From assembly GCF_905220415.1 (NCBI RefSeq), contig NC_059554.1, positions 1,389,001-1,453,000 on the forward strand: a stretch of 64,000 bases of DNA, in the 5' to 3' direction. A model generated the notes under the pieces. It searched no databases and was not told where the DNA came from. It saw only the letters and a program-made list of their open reading frames with translations. The stretch is from Colias croceus (taxonomy: Eukaryota > Arthropoda > Insecta > Lepidoptera > Pieridae). Both the position numbers and the translations under genes were made by a program. Positions 35,201-49,400 of this stretch are shown piece after piece. Positions within the stretch are counted from its first letter, which is position 1. The number at the start of each line of letters is the position of its first letter.

Positions 35201-38200
35201 AGTGTCTATTAATATTTAAGCCCATGGATAAGTTACTTAAATATCATATAATGAGTAATACATACGAAAATACAGAAATCTCGCTACAGTCGATTGATGA
35301 GTCGGCAGTGAATATCTTGGTGATGATAAATCCACCAATCGCATATTTGCATGCAGAGCAACTTATAAATAAACATTAATTATAACGTGGGTATTATTCG
35401 CTTGTTTGCTTTACGTGAGGGTATTTTGAGATTAAGTACCTACGTTGATTTTATGACTATGTTAAGTGATAAAACAGATGTATATAAACACTTGCTATAT
35501 TACTCGTAGTACATATTCTAATTGTCTCTATTTAATTTTACGAATTATAAATTACACACATACTAGTAAAGTACTTGAAACTTTTGTAAAGCTCCGTAAA
35601 TTGTAAATTTCTAGTTAGTAGTAGCTCCTTTTGTTTAAATATTGGAATCTTTCCTAATTATACTTAGGTACTTGTTATCTTGACGCATTTCTTCTGAAAT
35701 AACCTCTTTATATTACTTTTTTAATCAGTCACATCTGTTCAGTGTAACATCAGCTTTACACAATTTATAAGCAATCGGCAAAACTTTGTTGGCGTGACAT
35801 CCTTCCGCCAATTTGGATTTACGGCATATTGTCGAGTGTAGAATGTTGGAGCGCTTGACTCATCACTTTAATTTAAGTTAACCCTAATGTACTTACTTGC
35901 TAAGTTCCTTTCCTTTTGAAAGTTTTAAACTCTTTTAGACATGGGATCATCAATGCTTCGCTATTGATGTAGCTACGTATTATCTCTTACGATGTCCATA
36001 TAAGAATAAGTATATTGTGAATATTTCAAAATATAATATAGGTATGTTTTAGAAATATTTTTTCTGAGCCTAGTAAACTGATTTTGACTCTTTACATACC
36101 GGAAAGGGAATTGAAATTCCAACCAAAAGTGATGAAAATAGAATACAAAAGAAAAGTTGTTTCCTGAAATCCGCAGTTCCATAAATATTTCATCCTGGAA
36201 CCACACAAAGGCTTTTTATTACGATAGGAGCACTCTACCATTCCATTGGAGATGGAAATAAAAATTTTATATTTCTTTATTTACCTGCTAGGATATACAG
36301 GATTCCATAAAATAGGCTCAATAAAAGGCTGATTTTTCAATCCTTCGTTGAAACAAAATTGTTTCCTGTGAAATATCAGAAGCCGAAGAACTAACAACAC
36401 TATTCTGTAAATGTTGCCCCGAGCGGCCCGATCGGACCACGACACAATAGATTTTCTATTGTGTCTGTGATTTTGGGGCCTGAGTTATTAATACTATGTT
36501 GGACGAATAAGTTCTGTCCAAGGATTGAAAAATTGGCACTAATGGTAAGGTCTTAGACGTCAATATTTCATGAAATGTTAAGGCATTGACAAAACAGTCC
36601 TAAGAAAACGTCCGTAATTCGAGATATGTTTAAAAACATTGTGCATACATTACTGGCTAATGTATCTCAGTAATTCGCGATAGTCCAGCGCGTGCTAATG
36701 CGCTGTGTACTTGGGATTTATTTTAAAACGTTTCCTTATCACTAACCTACATTGCACGGGGTTTCGTTTTAATGGTTTCGACGAAGATGGGCCTTTACGT
36801 AGACTTGGTATAAAGTAATAAAGAGGAAACTTTTTGGTTTAACATTTTCAAATCATATTAATTATCGATAAAGATGTGTTGATTCTTGTTCAGAACCGAT
36901 TTAAAAAAAGGTGGTATTCATATCTCTATCGCCTAGTAACCTTCTACACTACTACTAGAAAAACATAAGCATGACGAGTCTTAATAAGAAATAAAACTCT
37001 ACTTAAAATTAATGTTTCCGAGATTGTCCAAAAGAAATAGACTAACGAACTTTTCTATTTTTTACGTTATCTTTCTGTCTACACTGTACACAGTCATAAT
37101 ATGCTTATCTTGAGAACACAAACAAAGAGTAATCTAAACGTTTATTTAAATTCCTAAATGTATGTTTAGAATATTAGGAAACAACATGAAAATAATCTCA
37201 AAGCAGACAAATGTTTTAAAATGACAAAGAGTTAGAGGCGAGACGAGAAAAAATTTATTACTGTTAACCTTCGCTTCAACTTGAATGAAAAAACAGCTTT
37301 ATGTGTCTGGCAATTCTATAAATCTAATAACACGTTTAATTACTCATAGGTACTTATAATTAAAGTTCACCAAATGACCGGTGATGTCTATTATATTCCC
37401 GCAGTAATTTCCATTTTTTTTATAGTAATAAAGTGCATTCATCACTAACAACATTTAGGAGTTTAGTATGAAAAAGCAACATAATACGAGATTTTAAAAG
37501 TTTATATGTTACTAGGTGTAGGTAGTTCCTAGCCTAATAAAAAAAATTGTACGCAGATACACGCAAACTTTATCTCTAGAATAGAACTGAATGAATCTAG
37601 CCCCTTTTTAAACTACTAACACGAAAAAAATATAGAAGTTATTTCATATTCATACCAACTAAATAAAAGTTTTACGGCCGTAATAACAATAATTTTTGAC
37701 ATAACGGTACATGCGCTTGCACTGAATGTGTCATATACGATTTATGCGGGGTACAACACTGGCCATATATGAACACAATCGATCCGCTGATGGCTGACCA
37801 TATGTGATCTGAATAGCTTCAAGAGGCTTTAATAGCAAGGTCTGGTTAACTATTTTATTAGAACACGGTGAAATGGTCACTTGTAACTTTAGTAGTTATT
37901 ATCCCAAGCTAGGGATAATAACTACTAAATATTACTAAAGTGTAATCTTTGAATTATTCAAGAATTATCTAATTGTATTCAAGCATAGAGAAAAGAGTAA
38001 ATGAGCCTCTAGGTATATAATAATACAAACAAACAGTAATACTAAATCTCTGCTGAAGTTTTAGATATCAATTCATTCCGATAATGTATTCGTTATTATT
38101 AGTACATAACCATTGTAAATGTCAACCCCTACAACAAACATTCACCGTGGCAATTACATGTGTCCAGTACTTATATATTCATACAACAGCTGTTCGTATT

Positions 38201-41200
38201 AGTTTCGATCATTTGATAACTTGTCGCCGATCAATACGGTCAAGGGTACATATTTTTCCACCGCGAGACAATTATTAACATGAACACGCTGCAAATGCTT
38301 TTAATCACTAAACGCTGATTAAGCATTGTTTAACGCTTAGCTATTAGTGTCCTTGACATGGAACTGATTCGCTTTTTACGGTCTATTTACGTTATATTGT
38401 GAAAAAAGATTATAATGCCAATATAACAAAGGTTTAGTTTAATGTGAATAGGTACAGGTACTAGAGGTACATCATTATAATCTTCTTGTTAGTGGAAAGG
38501 AGACGTAGAATCATATTAGAATGTTTGCCATTCTAGTATTAGTATATTCACTGATATTTTACCAATCGTCTCTGTTATACTAGTTATGAAAACTTTATGT
38601 CATCTTCCAAGCTTCGTCAATAAGGTACTAGAAACTCAAGGAAATAGACGCTTGATGACATTTTTTCACATTCACGTTACCACCTCGGCACCCATAATTT
38701 TTTATTTACAATAAATCACGCTTTACCTAATGTTCATTTTTATTCCAGTCCACATGTATCAACAGAAACCACAATTCCGTCTACATCTGGCCTTCAAACC
38801 GCAGAAAACGCAGATAGCATGAGAAAGAATGACGAGGCCCCAAGCAACCAGAAAGAGAAGGAAAATGAAGGGTCCATATCCGACTGGGTTTCCGGCGGGC
38901 CGGTCGGCTCCAAGGGCGCCGTCCTGATATTCAGATCGTGCGTCCTAGCATCCAGGACACCCTCGATGGAATCGACGACCAAAACAGTAGGCAATAATAC
39001 GGGGACAACAATTTTATTGAATAAGGCGAAGAACATGGCGAAGAGGCTGGTCGCCGAGCCGCATTCCTTCAGCGTGCGGCCGAAGACGATCATGCATGAC
39101 GTTATGGAGACGTTCGGGAACCACACCAAGTTTACTGGGCAGGCGTACGTCGTTCGGCACGTCAGTGAGGCGGAGATACCAGAGACGGTGTCGGTGGAAG
39201 AGCAGGGCCACGAACACAAGAGGGACATTGAAGACGTGCTCAATGATCTCAGTAAAATTACGCTGAAGAAACATTTGAATATAGAGAACACGACCGCTAA
39301 TATAAAACCCCCAGAAGAACCTCCGCCAGTTGTTAAAGGTATATACAGGGTGTAATCGTTAAGTGTGCACAAGCGATTATTCCGTAACTATTGCAGATAC
39401 CAAAAAACTTTAAACTGATATCGAAAGTATTTAACCTAATGAGTAAAATGGCCATAATAAATTTTTAAAAATAAAACGAGAAATATCCAAAAATGTTACA
39501 TTAAACGCTCCCATACATTTTATTTCCCATACATTTTGTATTCATAGCAGATTTTCGAAGTGATGTCCTCATTGTGCAATACAATGAGGAGCTCTATTTA
39601 CAGTTTCTAAATGAACTTCCCTTCAAATTTACGAAGTAATTATAGCAGAAAACCAAAAAAAGAAAGAAAAAGCTAAAATCTTTCATATTAAATGTACTAG
39701 GTTGATCCAAAACTAGTGACAATTGGGTATTTCCTGTGCACATAAAAATATAAAATAAATGTTTTTTGCTTGCTCATGTATTCACTAAGTAATCACAAAA
39801 AAATCATATCAACAGGCCACGTTTCCAATTATTTACATTAATTTGAATGTGAACCGTGCGTGCCAGACTGTTTCCCGACGAAAAGAAGAAACAACGATTC
39901 GACATGTAGAGGGTAAAATTCTAAATTTTTAATGATATCAGGATAATTTTTTGTCACGTTTTGTGATCATGGACGTTACCCGAGTTCACCATGTTTATGC
40001 TGAAACCAAAAAACAATCAATGTCCTGGATGCGAGCTTCCAAAGTGACGATGAAGAAATTCAAAGTGAAAATCAGTAGGTTAGATTAAAGCGGTAGTTTT
40101 TTGAGACGCTGAAGGAATAATTATGGTGGAATATTTTAAAAAGGTAGCCACTTTATTGGGCTCTTACTAAACAGACCAAATTAAAAGATTGCGGTAGGTT
40201 AGTAAGGAAAAGAGACATGGCAAACTGTGGACCTGAACGCTGTTTCACCAAGACAACGCACCAGATCACAAAGCGTCAGTTGCGATGGCTGCCATTCAAA
40301 AATCGGCATTCCAAATGCTTGAAAACCTACCCTATTTTTTAGATCTAGCTCCTATTTACTTTTATCTCTTTCCTCGGCACAAGAAACACTTTCTTAGCAA
40401 TAAATTATTTTAAGACGACAGCGAAGTGATGGCCGCGTGGAGGGGTTTTTGTGGATGAAGTCAAAGTTTTTTTTTTTAAGTTTAGGAAAAAAAATATTGA
40501 AGTATATTTTCTAGTTAGAAGACTATCTAGAGAACTACATAATTATTATAACTGTAATGACCTTTTTAATATTGATTATCATTACTTTTGGATCAACCCA
40601 TGTACATGGGATATTCGTATCTCATACTAAATGTATAGGAGGGTTTCAAGTTAATTTTTTAGATATAACTCGTTTTATTTTTAAAAATTTATTATGGCCA
40701 TTTTACTCATTAGGTTAAATACTTTCGATATCAGCTTAAAGTTTTTTGATATCTGTAATAGTTACGGAATAATCGCCTGTGCACACTTAACGATTACACC
40801 CTGTATAGTTCATGTTACCAAAACTACAAAAAGAGCAACGTTAAATGATCACTTATTATCCCACTATAATATAGATAAAATAAAGTTAATATGTGCTTCT
40901 TTTTAGAGATTAAAGAAGAAAAGAAGGGTAAAAAGAACAAAGGGAAAAGTAAAAAGAATAAAATACAAAGGACGATATCGCCCGGCAACGACAGCGACGA
41001 CTCTGAACATTCTCTAGTCAAAGTTGATAGTGTTAAGGTGCGTAAACACTCATTATACTTAGCTTTTCTATACAAATGTGCATCAAACGTTGCAGAAATT
41101 CCAATTATGTCACTTTAAATAAAATCGATGCTAAATAACTTCAATAACGTACTCAAATGATATTTTTTTGCCAATTTTTTATACTGTTATCACATATTTT

Positions 41201-44200
41201 AGATGTGACACTTCTTTAGAAGCATTCAGAGTAAAATATCTAGGTCGCATCATCATACAGTTACGTCATGGAGTAAAGTGACGATTTTGGTACATTTTTC
41301 TTCGTTTCCAGGTATTAGAAAGCTGTCACATGCCGGCCTGGATACTCCGGCTCACGTACAAGCTAGTGAACACGGAGACAAAGCTCCTCCACCGCTTGCT
41401 GCAAGCGCACGGGCTTCAAGAGGCCTGCTCCGAGTCGAAGGACTTCAACCTTCTGTGGGCGGGGCTGCATCCGAAGCCCGATGTGCTGAGGTCCCTGTCT
41501 CCGTATCAACGGGTTAATCACTTTCCGAGGTAGGGAGATATAATTAAAGAAAAAGTATATTGGTGAATAAAACTTTTTAGACAAACTTTTTCTGAGGGTA
41601 GTTTTAAGTACCTGTGTGCCTAGTGCGAGTTTTCATCGAGTACGAAACGTTACTATCGCGTCTGCGTCACAGCGAAATTTGTATGGGGAATCAAAGCTTC
41701 CCCATACGTCCGCTAGGGGCGCTGTTCGATTTCCCATACTAATTCGGCTGTGACGCAAACGCGATAGTAACGTTTCGTACTCGATGAAAACTCGCACTAG
41801 GCACACTGGTATATCCTATTACCAGGAAAATCGATTGAAAATTGATTCAATAACTAATTATTATCAGCTGAATTATGTACCATTCATAGTTAACATACTT
41901 CTACTTGTTACTTCTACATATTTCATAGTAAACTTACAATGATGCTAATTTTTCGTTTATCTTCCTGAAATTTGTGTACAATTTAATACGTTTTAACCAT
42001 TCACCAAGTTTAAACTACTCTTATTTTTACGACCACTCCCACAATCCAAAACTACCCACAGATCATACGAACTCACGCGCAAGGACAAACTGTTCAAGAA
42101 CATAGAGAAGATGCAGTACTTCCGCGGTCTCAAGCACTTCGACTTCATCCCCACCACGTTCCTGATGCCCGGCGAGTACAAGGAACTATGTACCACGCAT
42201 TATCGTACCAAGGGGCCGTGGATTGTGAAACCGGCCGCTTCTAGCAGAGGCCGCGGGATTTATATTGTCAACACGGTGAGTATGTGGTTGGGATAGGTGA
42301 TGATGTCTTCTCTATAGAAGCGGACTGAAACACTTCAAAATGGCTAATACAAATAACTATGGGAGGTTGGAAATAGAAACCATGAAAACATCGTTTTTTT
42401 TTTAATCCGACAAAATTATGTTTATAAAATGGCAAATACTCATAATGAAGTTTCAAAAAATTTAAAAAAATATTGTACTAAAATTCTGCAACAATGTCTG
42501 GTGGACAGCAAAAAAAATAAAAAAAAACGAACAAAAAGTGTAAATTTTTTGTAATCATCGTCGTCGTCATCTATGTTGAAAATACATTGTTTTCGTTATT
42601 GTTTTTATAATACACTGCAAATGCATAAATTGGTAACTGTTCCTTTTTTTTTTAATAATACTTCATATTTATTTCGTCTTTTCAGCCAGAACAAATACCA
42701 AAAGGCGAGAACGTAGTAGTAGCTAAATACATAGACAAGCCGCTCCTCATTGGCGGACACAAGTGCGATCTGCGCTTGTACGTGTGCGTGACGTCAATAG
42801 ACCCTTTACTGATATATTTGTATGAAGAAGGACTGGTTAGATTTGCTACTGTGAAGTATGATAAAACGAACAAGAACTTGTGGAACCCGTGCATGCATCT
42901 GTGTAATTACAGCATAAATAAATACCACACAGATTATATCAAGTGAGTTGGTTCTCCTTTCTTTACTTTTTATTCGTTGTTATTGTTTTTTTTTTAAATA
43001 TAAATAAGGATCCTAAAATAAAAACTATTAGTATTGTATAACTGAAAAAAACAAGAGCAACATCAAAATTTATCCAGAATTAAAAATGTCTGTTGATAAA
43101 CTTTGAAATTTACTTGCTTGCTTTAAAGTTCACTGAAATTTTAACAATTAAAATTGATTAAAACGTGCCCTTGCTAAAAATTATATTGATTAGAGATTAT
43201 GTAAGAATTTTTATTTACTTTTTTTCCACCTACCCACATTTATCTGGAAATGATAATCAAAAATACCGCCAAATAAATTAATGTATAGATTAACGCCTCC
43301 ATTACTGGTTTAACAATTGTCTCTTTTTGTCTTGTTTTTATACAACTTTTTTTACTGTAAGCAAGTTATTTCAAACAATTTATGAAATAGATGTATTATT
43401 GTAATCTTAATAATTTAATCATCAAACAATATGTAATTCTACATAATATTATGTAATTATCAGATGTGACGACCCGAACGCCGGTAACATCGGGCACAAA
43501 TGGACGCTCTCAGCACTATTACGTCACTTGCGTAAACAGGGACGTAACACAGCGGCTCTGATGGCGGCCATTGAAGACCTAGTTGTCAAGTCGATATTGT
43601 CCTCAGCGCAGACTATAACGGCGGCTGCGAGGGTGTTTGTGCCTAATTTGTTTAATTGCTTCGGTAAGTATGTAGTACAGGGGTGGTAGTATTAATAAAA
43701 AATGTCGTAGTCAATTAATGTTAATGCCATTTCAAAATTTTTAGTTATTTTGTATCAAGACTACATCTGTGACTGTTGGTTAAAATGGATTTTCCTAAAT
43801 TGTATATCTACATATACGTTATGTGTATTATTTTTATTTACAGAGCTATTTGGCTATGACATACTGGTGGACGATATGTTGAAACCGTGGCTATTGGAAA
43901 TCAATTTATCTCCTAGGTAAGTTAAGTTTTCTATTTTACCCAAAATCAGATATAACAGACACTACCATAATTTACAATCACTCCTAACTTATATTTGAAA
44001 ATAAAAAAAAATATGTATTTTCACACTTGTTAGAATCTTCTGGATAGTCAGGGTAGGTAATTGTGAACAGGGGTGATTGTAAACAAATAACAAGATTATT
44101 TTTCTATTATCAGTCAGTCACGTTTGAAAAACCGAAACGGATCTGTGAAATGAAATATAACAGTTCTTTTTTCCAATCACCGCTGTTCATAATTACCCTC

Positions 44201-46429
44201 ATTGACCCTATCAATAACTTAGTCTTAAACTAGCTATTAATAATAAAATCTCTTTCTAGCTTAGCGTGCGAGAGTCCTCTAGACGCTCGTGTGAAATCAG
44301 CTCTATTAGCGGACACGCTCACGCTAGTGGGTCTGCCCGCCGTGCCCATGTCGCGGGCTGATACCGCGCCGCAGTCGCTCAAGATGCGGATCGGAGCGGT
44401 GAGTGTACATGTACACGTACATAATATGTACACGTACACGTAAACATGTACACAATACATACATACAAGCATGCAACGCTCGCAGACACGCTCACAAGGA
44501 CGTAGAATCCGTGACGCGTTGACGTGCACGCGATAATACGTACACGCATGTACCTAGTACGTACTTCCACTCACACATACGCACATGCATACGTATAAAA
44601 ATTATGTCGTAGAAGGAACAAACGAAATTGTGTTACAAGAAATACGCATGAAATTGAATACTTTCCAATAAGAATGTAAATTAAACATTACGTTCTCAAC
44701 AGTGCCGGCGCGTGCATTCAGCGGAGAACGTCAACGTGCGTGGCAAGAATCCTACCACTCAGGGGCAAGCGGGGCAGACCCAGGGGCAGACTCTGGGCAA
44801 TTCTCTAACGGGTGAAGAGCTGCGAATCGTGCGCGCGGTGCGGGCGCAGTACGCGCGCCGCGGTGGCTTCGTGCGCATCTTCCCCAGCCAGAACTCGTGG
44901 CAGAAGTACTCGCAGTACCTGGGTGAGGCATGGGCAGGGTGTGGGCAAATTTTTTAACATGAAAAATTAGCTTAATAAAAACAACAATATTTTCTTTTCT
45001 ACTATAACAAATTAAGTACTATTTGATTTTGAGTTTCACATAAATCTTACGCAGATATTCACGTGCACGGATATTTATTGAAGTGAAACTTCTTTATCGG
45101 GGTTGGAAAAAATTCAGTGTAACATTTTTCCGTTACGCGCCATCTTTTTCTTATTCCTACCACGCGTGATTCGACGTATTTCTGTAAAGTTGCATATACA
45201 AAATTATTTTTTGAAAAATACGGTCATAAATAAGTTTCACTTCTTACGTGTGTACACTAGTACACGCACACATTTTTTTTTTAATTTTTTCTTGTTTTTA
45301 ACCCGCTGTCTGAAGCAACATTATTATTTGCATCCCGCACTAAACTCTTCTCTTTTAATCCCCCATTTTAATATTCTGGTCTATTTATAATTACAACAAG
45401 CTGTATTTAATTTTGTCCATGATTATTCTGACAGGTTTTCATCGCCCAATTATAATTTTCTGGTCTATTCATAACCCACAGACCCCGTATCGGGCATCCC
45501 GGTGTGCTCCACGTCACTGAACAACAACGTGCCGTACACGGTGGTGCAGCACAACTACAACCTGCTGGTGCACTCGCACGTGTTGCCGCACTTCCAGCAC
45601 GCGGCCGCCGCTACTAGCCTCACTGATACACCGCAGAGGTGAGCTTTGGTGGAATTGCGGGTAGTTCACTAAAGTATGAATTGACAAAATTTCATTTTTT
45701 ATGGTCTTGACCAAGAAAGAAACTAAAATATTTCTTTGTTTTGGTATTGTGACCACAGATAATAACTTTATTTTATTTTTTATCGCATATTTATTGAAAT
45801 GAACAATGACTTATTGATGTGTTCTCATCTCGTCCTTAGGTTAAAGCGCTACGAAGCAGCGTGCATAGCGGGCGCAGCGCCAGCCGTCCAGATCTCAACA
45901 CCAGCGGACACTACTACACCGCCACGGGATGCGAGACGCGCTAAAGAACTAATTAAACGACAGATCAACGATGGAATGAAGCTCACGTTAGTGCTATTTG
46001 AATTTAGAATGCGATATAGAGAGAAGATTGAAAAGTACTGGCTGATTAAAAAAATTCGGATGTGGTTTGAATTTCGAATGTGGAATGTGAAAAATAATGC
46101 TGACTGTTAAAAACGTTTAGGAGAATCGATTTTTAATTTTCTAATGTTGTTTGAATTTTGAATGTTTAGATTTGTTTCATTTTGAAATTTCAAATTCCGA
46201 ACAGCAATTGTTTTAAATTCGAATGTCAGTTATAACTGGCCTTTTTGAAAGTTTTTTTTTAATTTGCACAGCATGGGTGAAGGCAGGCGCGCGTTCGGGC
46301 TGTACCTCACGCACGTGCTGAAGCGCATCTCGTCGCCTAGCAACGAGCTGGGCGCGCAGCACGCGGCGCTCGTGCTGCGCTTCCTGCGGCGCGCGTCCGC
46401 CTCGCTGCGCATGCCGTACAATGTAAAGG

Positions 46430-46467
<38 letters not shown>

Positions 46468-49400
46468 ACCCGTCGCCTAGCAACGAGCTGGGGCCGTATT
46501 ATGACCTCTTATTTTCAGTCAGTGTACGCCGTGAATTGAACTGACTGGCAAATTCATATTATTATCGCAATAACCAGCCATCGTTAATTATGGTGTTATA
46601 GTATAAATTTACCAGTCAGTTCAATTTACGGCGTAAACTGACTGGGAATAATGGGTCATAATACGGCCCCTGGGAGCGCAGCTGCCGAGATTTATAGAGC
46701 TTAGCATGAATTATAATTGAAGCGCTTGCGCAAGCGCTACACAATATGAAACTAATTGCATGTACAGTGACATGTGCAACAAGTGGTATGGGATTTAAAG
46801 GTGTATGTGTAAACAAAACAAGAATTTTTTTTTGCAAAGTAAAATTCATTATGTAAAAATATAATTCGTAGTTTTGATTGGCTAGCTAACTTTTATGCAA
46901 AACTACTAACTTTAGTTATACATGATCATTTATTTCGTTTAAGTAGACTTGTACGGAATAGTGTATTTTATTTTTGTAAACAATTAAATGAAATAGTATA
47001 TTATTTTTATTTTTAATTTTACATGCTAGCATTAGATAATATTTCTGTACTGAGCCAATAAACTAGTTACATTTGAAAATATAATATAATTTAACATAAG
47101 TTTCACAATCTAAGAAGTATTACAGATAGAGGACTTCTTTTGCATATCCGATCCTTTCTCGCGCTCTATCCATACGCGAGCGAGCGTTCGAACGCAACGC
47201 TCTACCGCACGTTGTGCATTTAATTCTCCCGTGTGCTGAAAGTAACACTCTACCGCACGTCGAGCGTTACGTTCTACCGCACGTCGAGCGTTACGTTCTA
47301 CCGCATGTCGAGCGTGACGTTCTACCGCACGTCGAGCGTAACGCTCTACTGCACGTCGTGCGTTAATTTCTCTCGTGTGCCGGGCATAATGCTTTACCGC
47401 ACGTTGAGCGTAACGTTCTACCGCACGTTGTGCGTTACACTCTACCATGTGCCGGGCGTAATGCTTTACCGCGCCGCCAGGGCCCGTCCGCGAAGATGTG
47501 CGACAAGGACCGGTGCGCTATCATCGCGAAGCAGCTCAACGACTTCCTCTACATGTACTACAGAGAGACGGATCTGTACACGGACAGCGCGGATCGAGAC
47601 GGATGCGTCTCGAATATACATTTTGCGCACTTTTTGTACGCGGCCAGGTGGGTGTTTTTACTTCTACCTTCATTTATTCACAGATTTTTTTTTCCATTTT
47701 AACATTTCCCGTTGGCAAAGTATAAAAAAAATTTTTTTTTTTTAGTTTTTAGTTAATTTTTTCATATTTTTACATGATCACTAATACAATTTCGCTATAT
47801 TGTACAGTTTTTACATCATGTCGTACATTACCACAATAAAACGTGCATTTTTCGTAAATTTTGCGCACTTCTATCACGTTAAGTTTTCACAACATACCTC
47901 GAGTGCGTAATCCGTGTGGTGTTGCAGCGAGGCGGACCTGGAGGACGTGTTGCTGCAGGTGCTGCGCTCGGAGCGCTGGGTGGCGACGTTCCTCGGCGAC
48001 ACGCGCAGCGCGCTGTGCGTCGACGCGCCGCCCGCCGCCCTCGCGCGCTGCTCCCGCCACACGCTGCTGCGGCACCTCGCCGCGCTGGCGCCGCTCCACT
48101 GCCGCAAGTACAGGTACCGCTCTGCGTGCACGCGCCGCCCGCCGCCCTCGCGCGCTGCTCCCGCCACACGCTGCTGCGGCACCTCGCCGCGCTGGCGCCG
48201 CTCCACTGCCGCAAGTACAGGTACCGCTCTGCGTGCACGCGCCGCCCGCCGCCCTCGCGCGCTGCTCCCGCCACACGCTGCTGCGGCACCTCGCCGCGCT
48301 GGCGCCGCTCCACTGCCGCAAGTACAGGTACCGCTCTGCGTGCACGCGCCGCCCGCCGCCCTCGCGCGCTGCTCCCGCCACACGCTGCTGCGGCACCTCG
48401 CCGCGCTGGCGCCGCTCCACTGCCGCAAGTACAGGTACCGCTCTGCGTGCACGCGCCGCCCGCCGCCCTCGCGCGCTGCTCCCGCCACACGCTGCTGCGG
48501 CACCTCGCCGCGCTGGCGCCGCTCCACTGCCGCAAGTACAGGTACCGCTCTGCGTGCACGCGCCGCCCGCCGCCCTCGCGCGCTGCTCCCGCCACACGCT
48601 GCTGCGGCACCTCGCCGCGCTGGCGCCGCTCCACTGCCGCAAGTACAGGTACCGCTCTGCGTGCACGCGCCGCCCGCCGCCCTCGCGCGCTGCTCCCGCC
48701 ACACGCTGCTGCGGCACCTCGCCGCGCTGGCGCCGCTCCACTGCCGCAAGTACAGGTACCGCTCTGCGTGCACGCGCCGCCCGCCGCCCTCGCGCGCTGC
48801 TCCCGCCACACGCTGCTGCGGCACCTCGCCGCGCTGGCGCCGCTCCACTGCCGCAAGTACAGGTACCGCTCTGCGTGCACGCGCCGCCCGCCGCCCTCGC
48901 GCGCTGCTCCCGCCACACGCTGCTGCGGCACCTCGCCGCGCTGGCGCCGCTCCACTGCCGCAAGTACAGGTACCGCTCTGCGTGCACGCGCCGCCCGCCG
49001 CCCTCGCGCGCTGCTCCCGCCACACGCTGCTGCGGCACCTCGCCGCGCTGGCGCCGCTCCACTGCCGCAAGTACAGGTACCGCTCTGCGTGCACGCGCCG
49101 CCCGCCGCCCTCGCGCGCTGCTCCCGCCACACGCTGCTGCGGCACCTCGCCGCGCTGGCGCCGCTCCACTGCCGCAAGTACAGGTACCGCTCTGCGTGCA
49201 CGCGCCGCCCGCCGCCCTCGCGCGCTGCTCCCGCCACACGCTGCTGCGGCACCTCGCCGCGCTGGCGCCGCTCCACTGCCGCAAGTACAGGTACCGCTCT
49301 GCGTGCACGCGCCGCCCGCCGCCCTCGCGCGCTGCTCCCGCCACACGCTGCTGCGGCACCTCGCCGCGCTGGCGCCGCTCCACTGCCGCAAGTACAGGTA

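Noticed and set aside
47110..47448. - strand open frame with an Arg-Arg-Ala-Val-Glu-Arg repeat
   Set aside because: It is the 24-bp minisatellite (a multiple of 3) read through; located in a TTLL5 intron.
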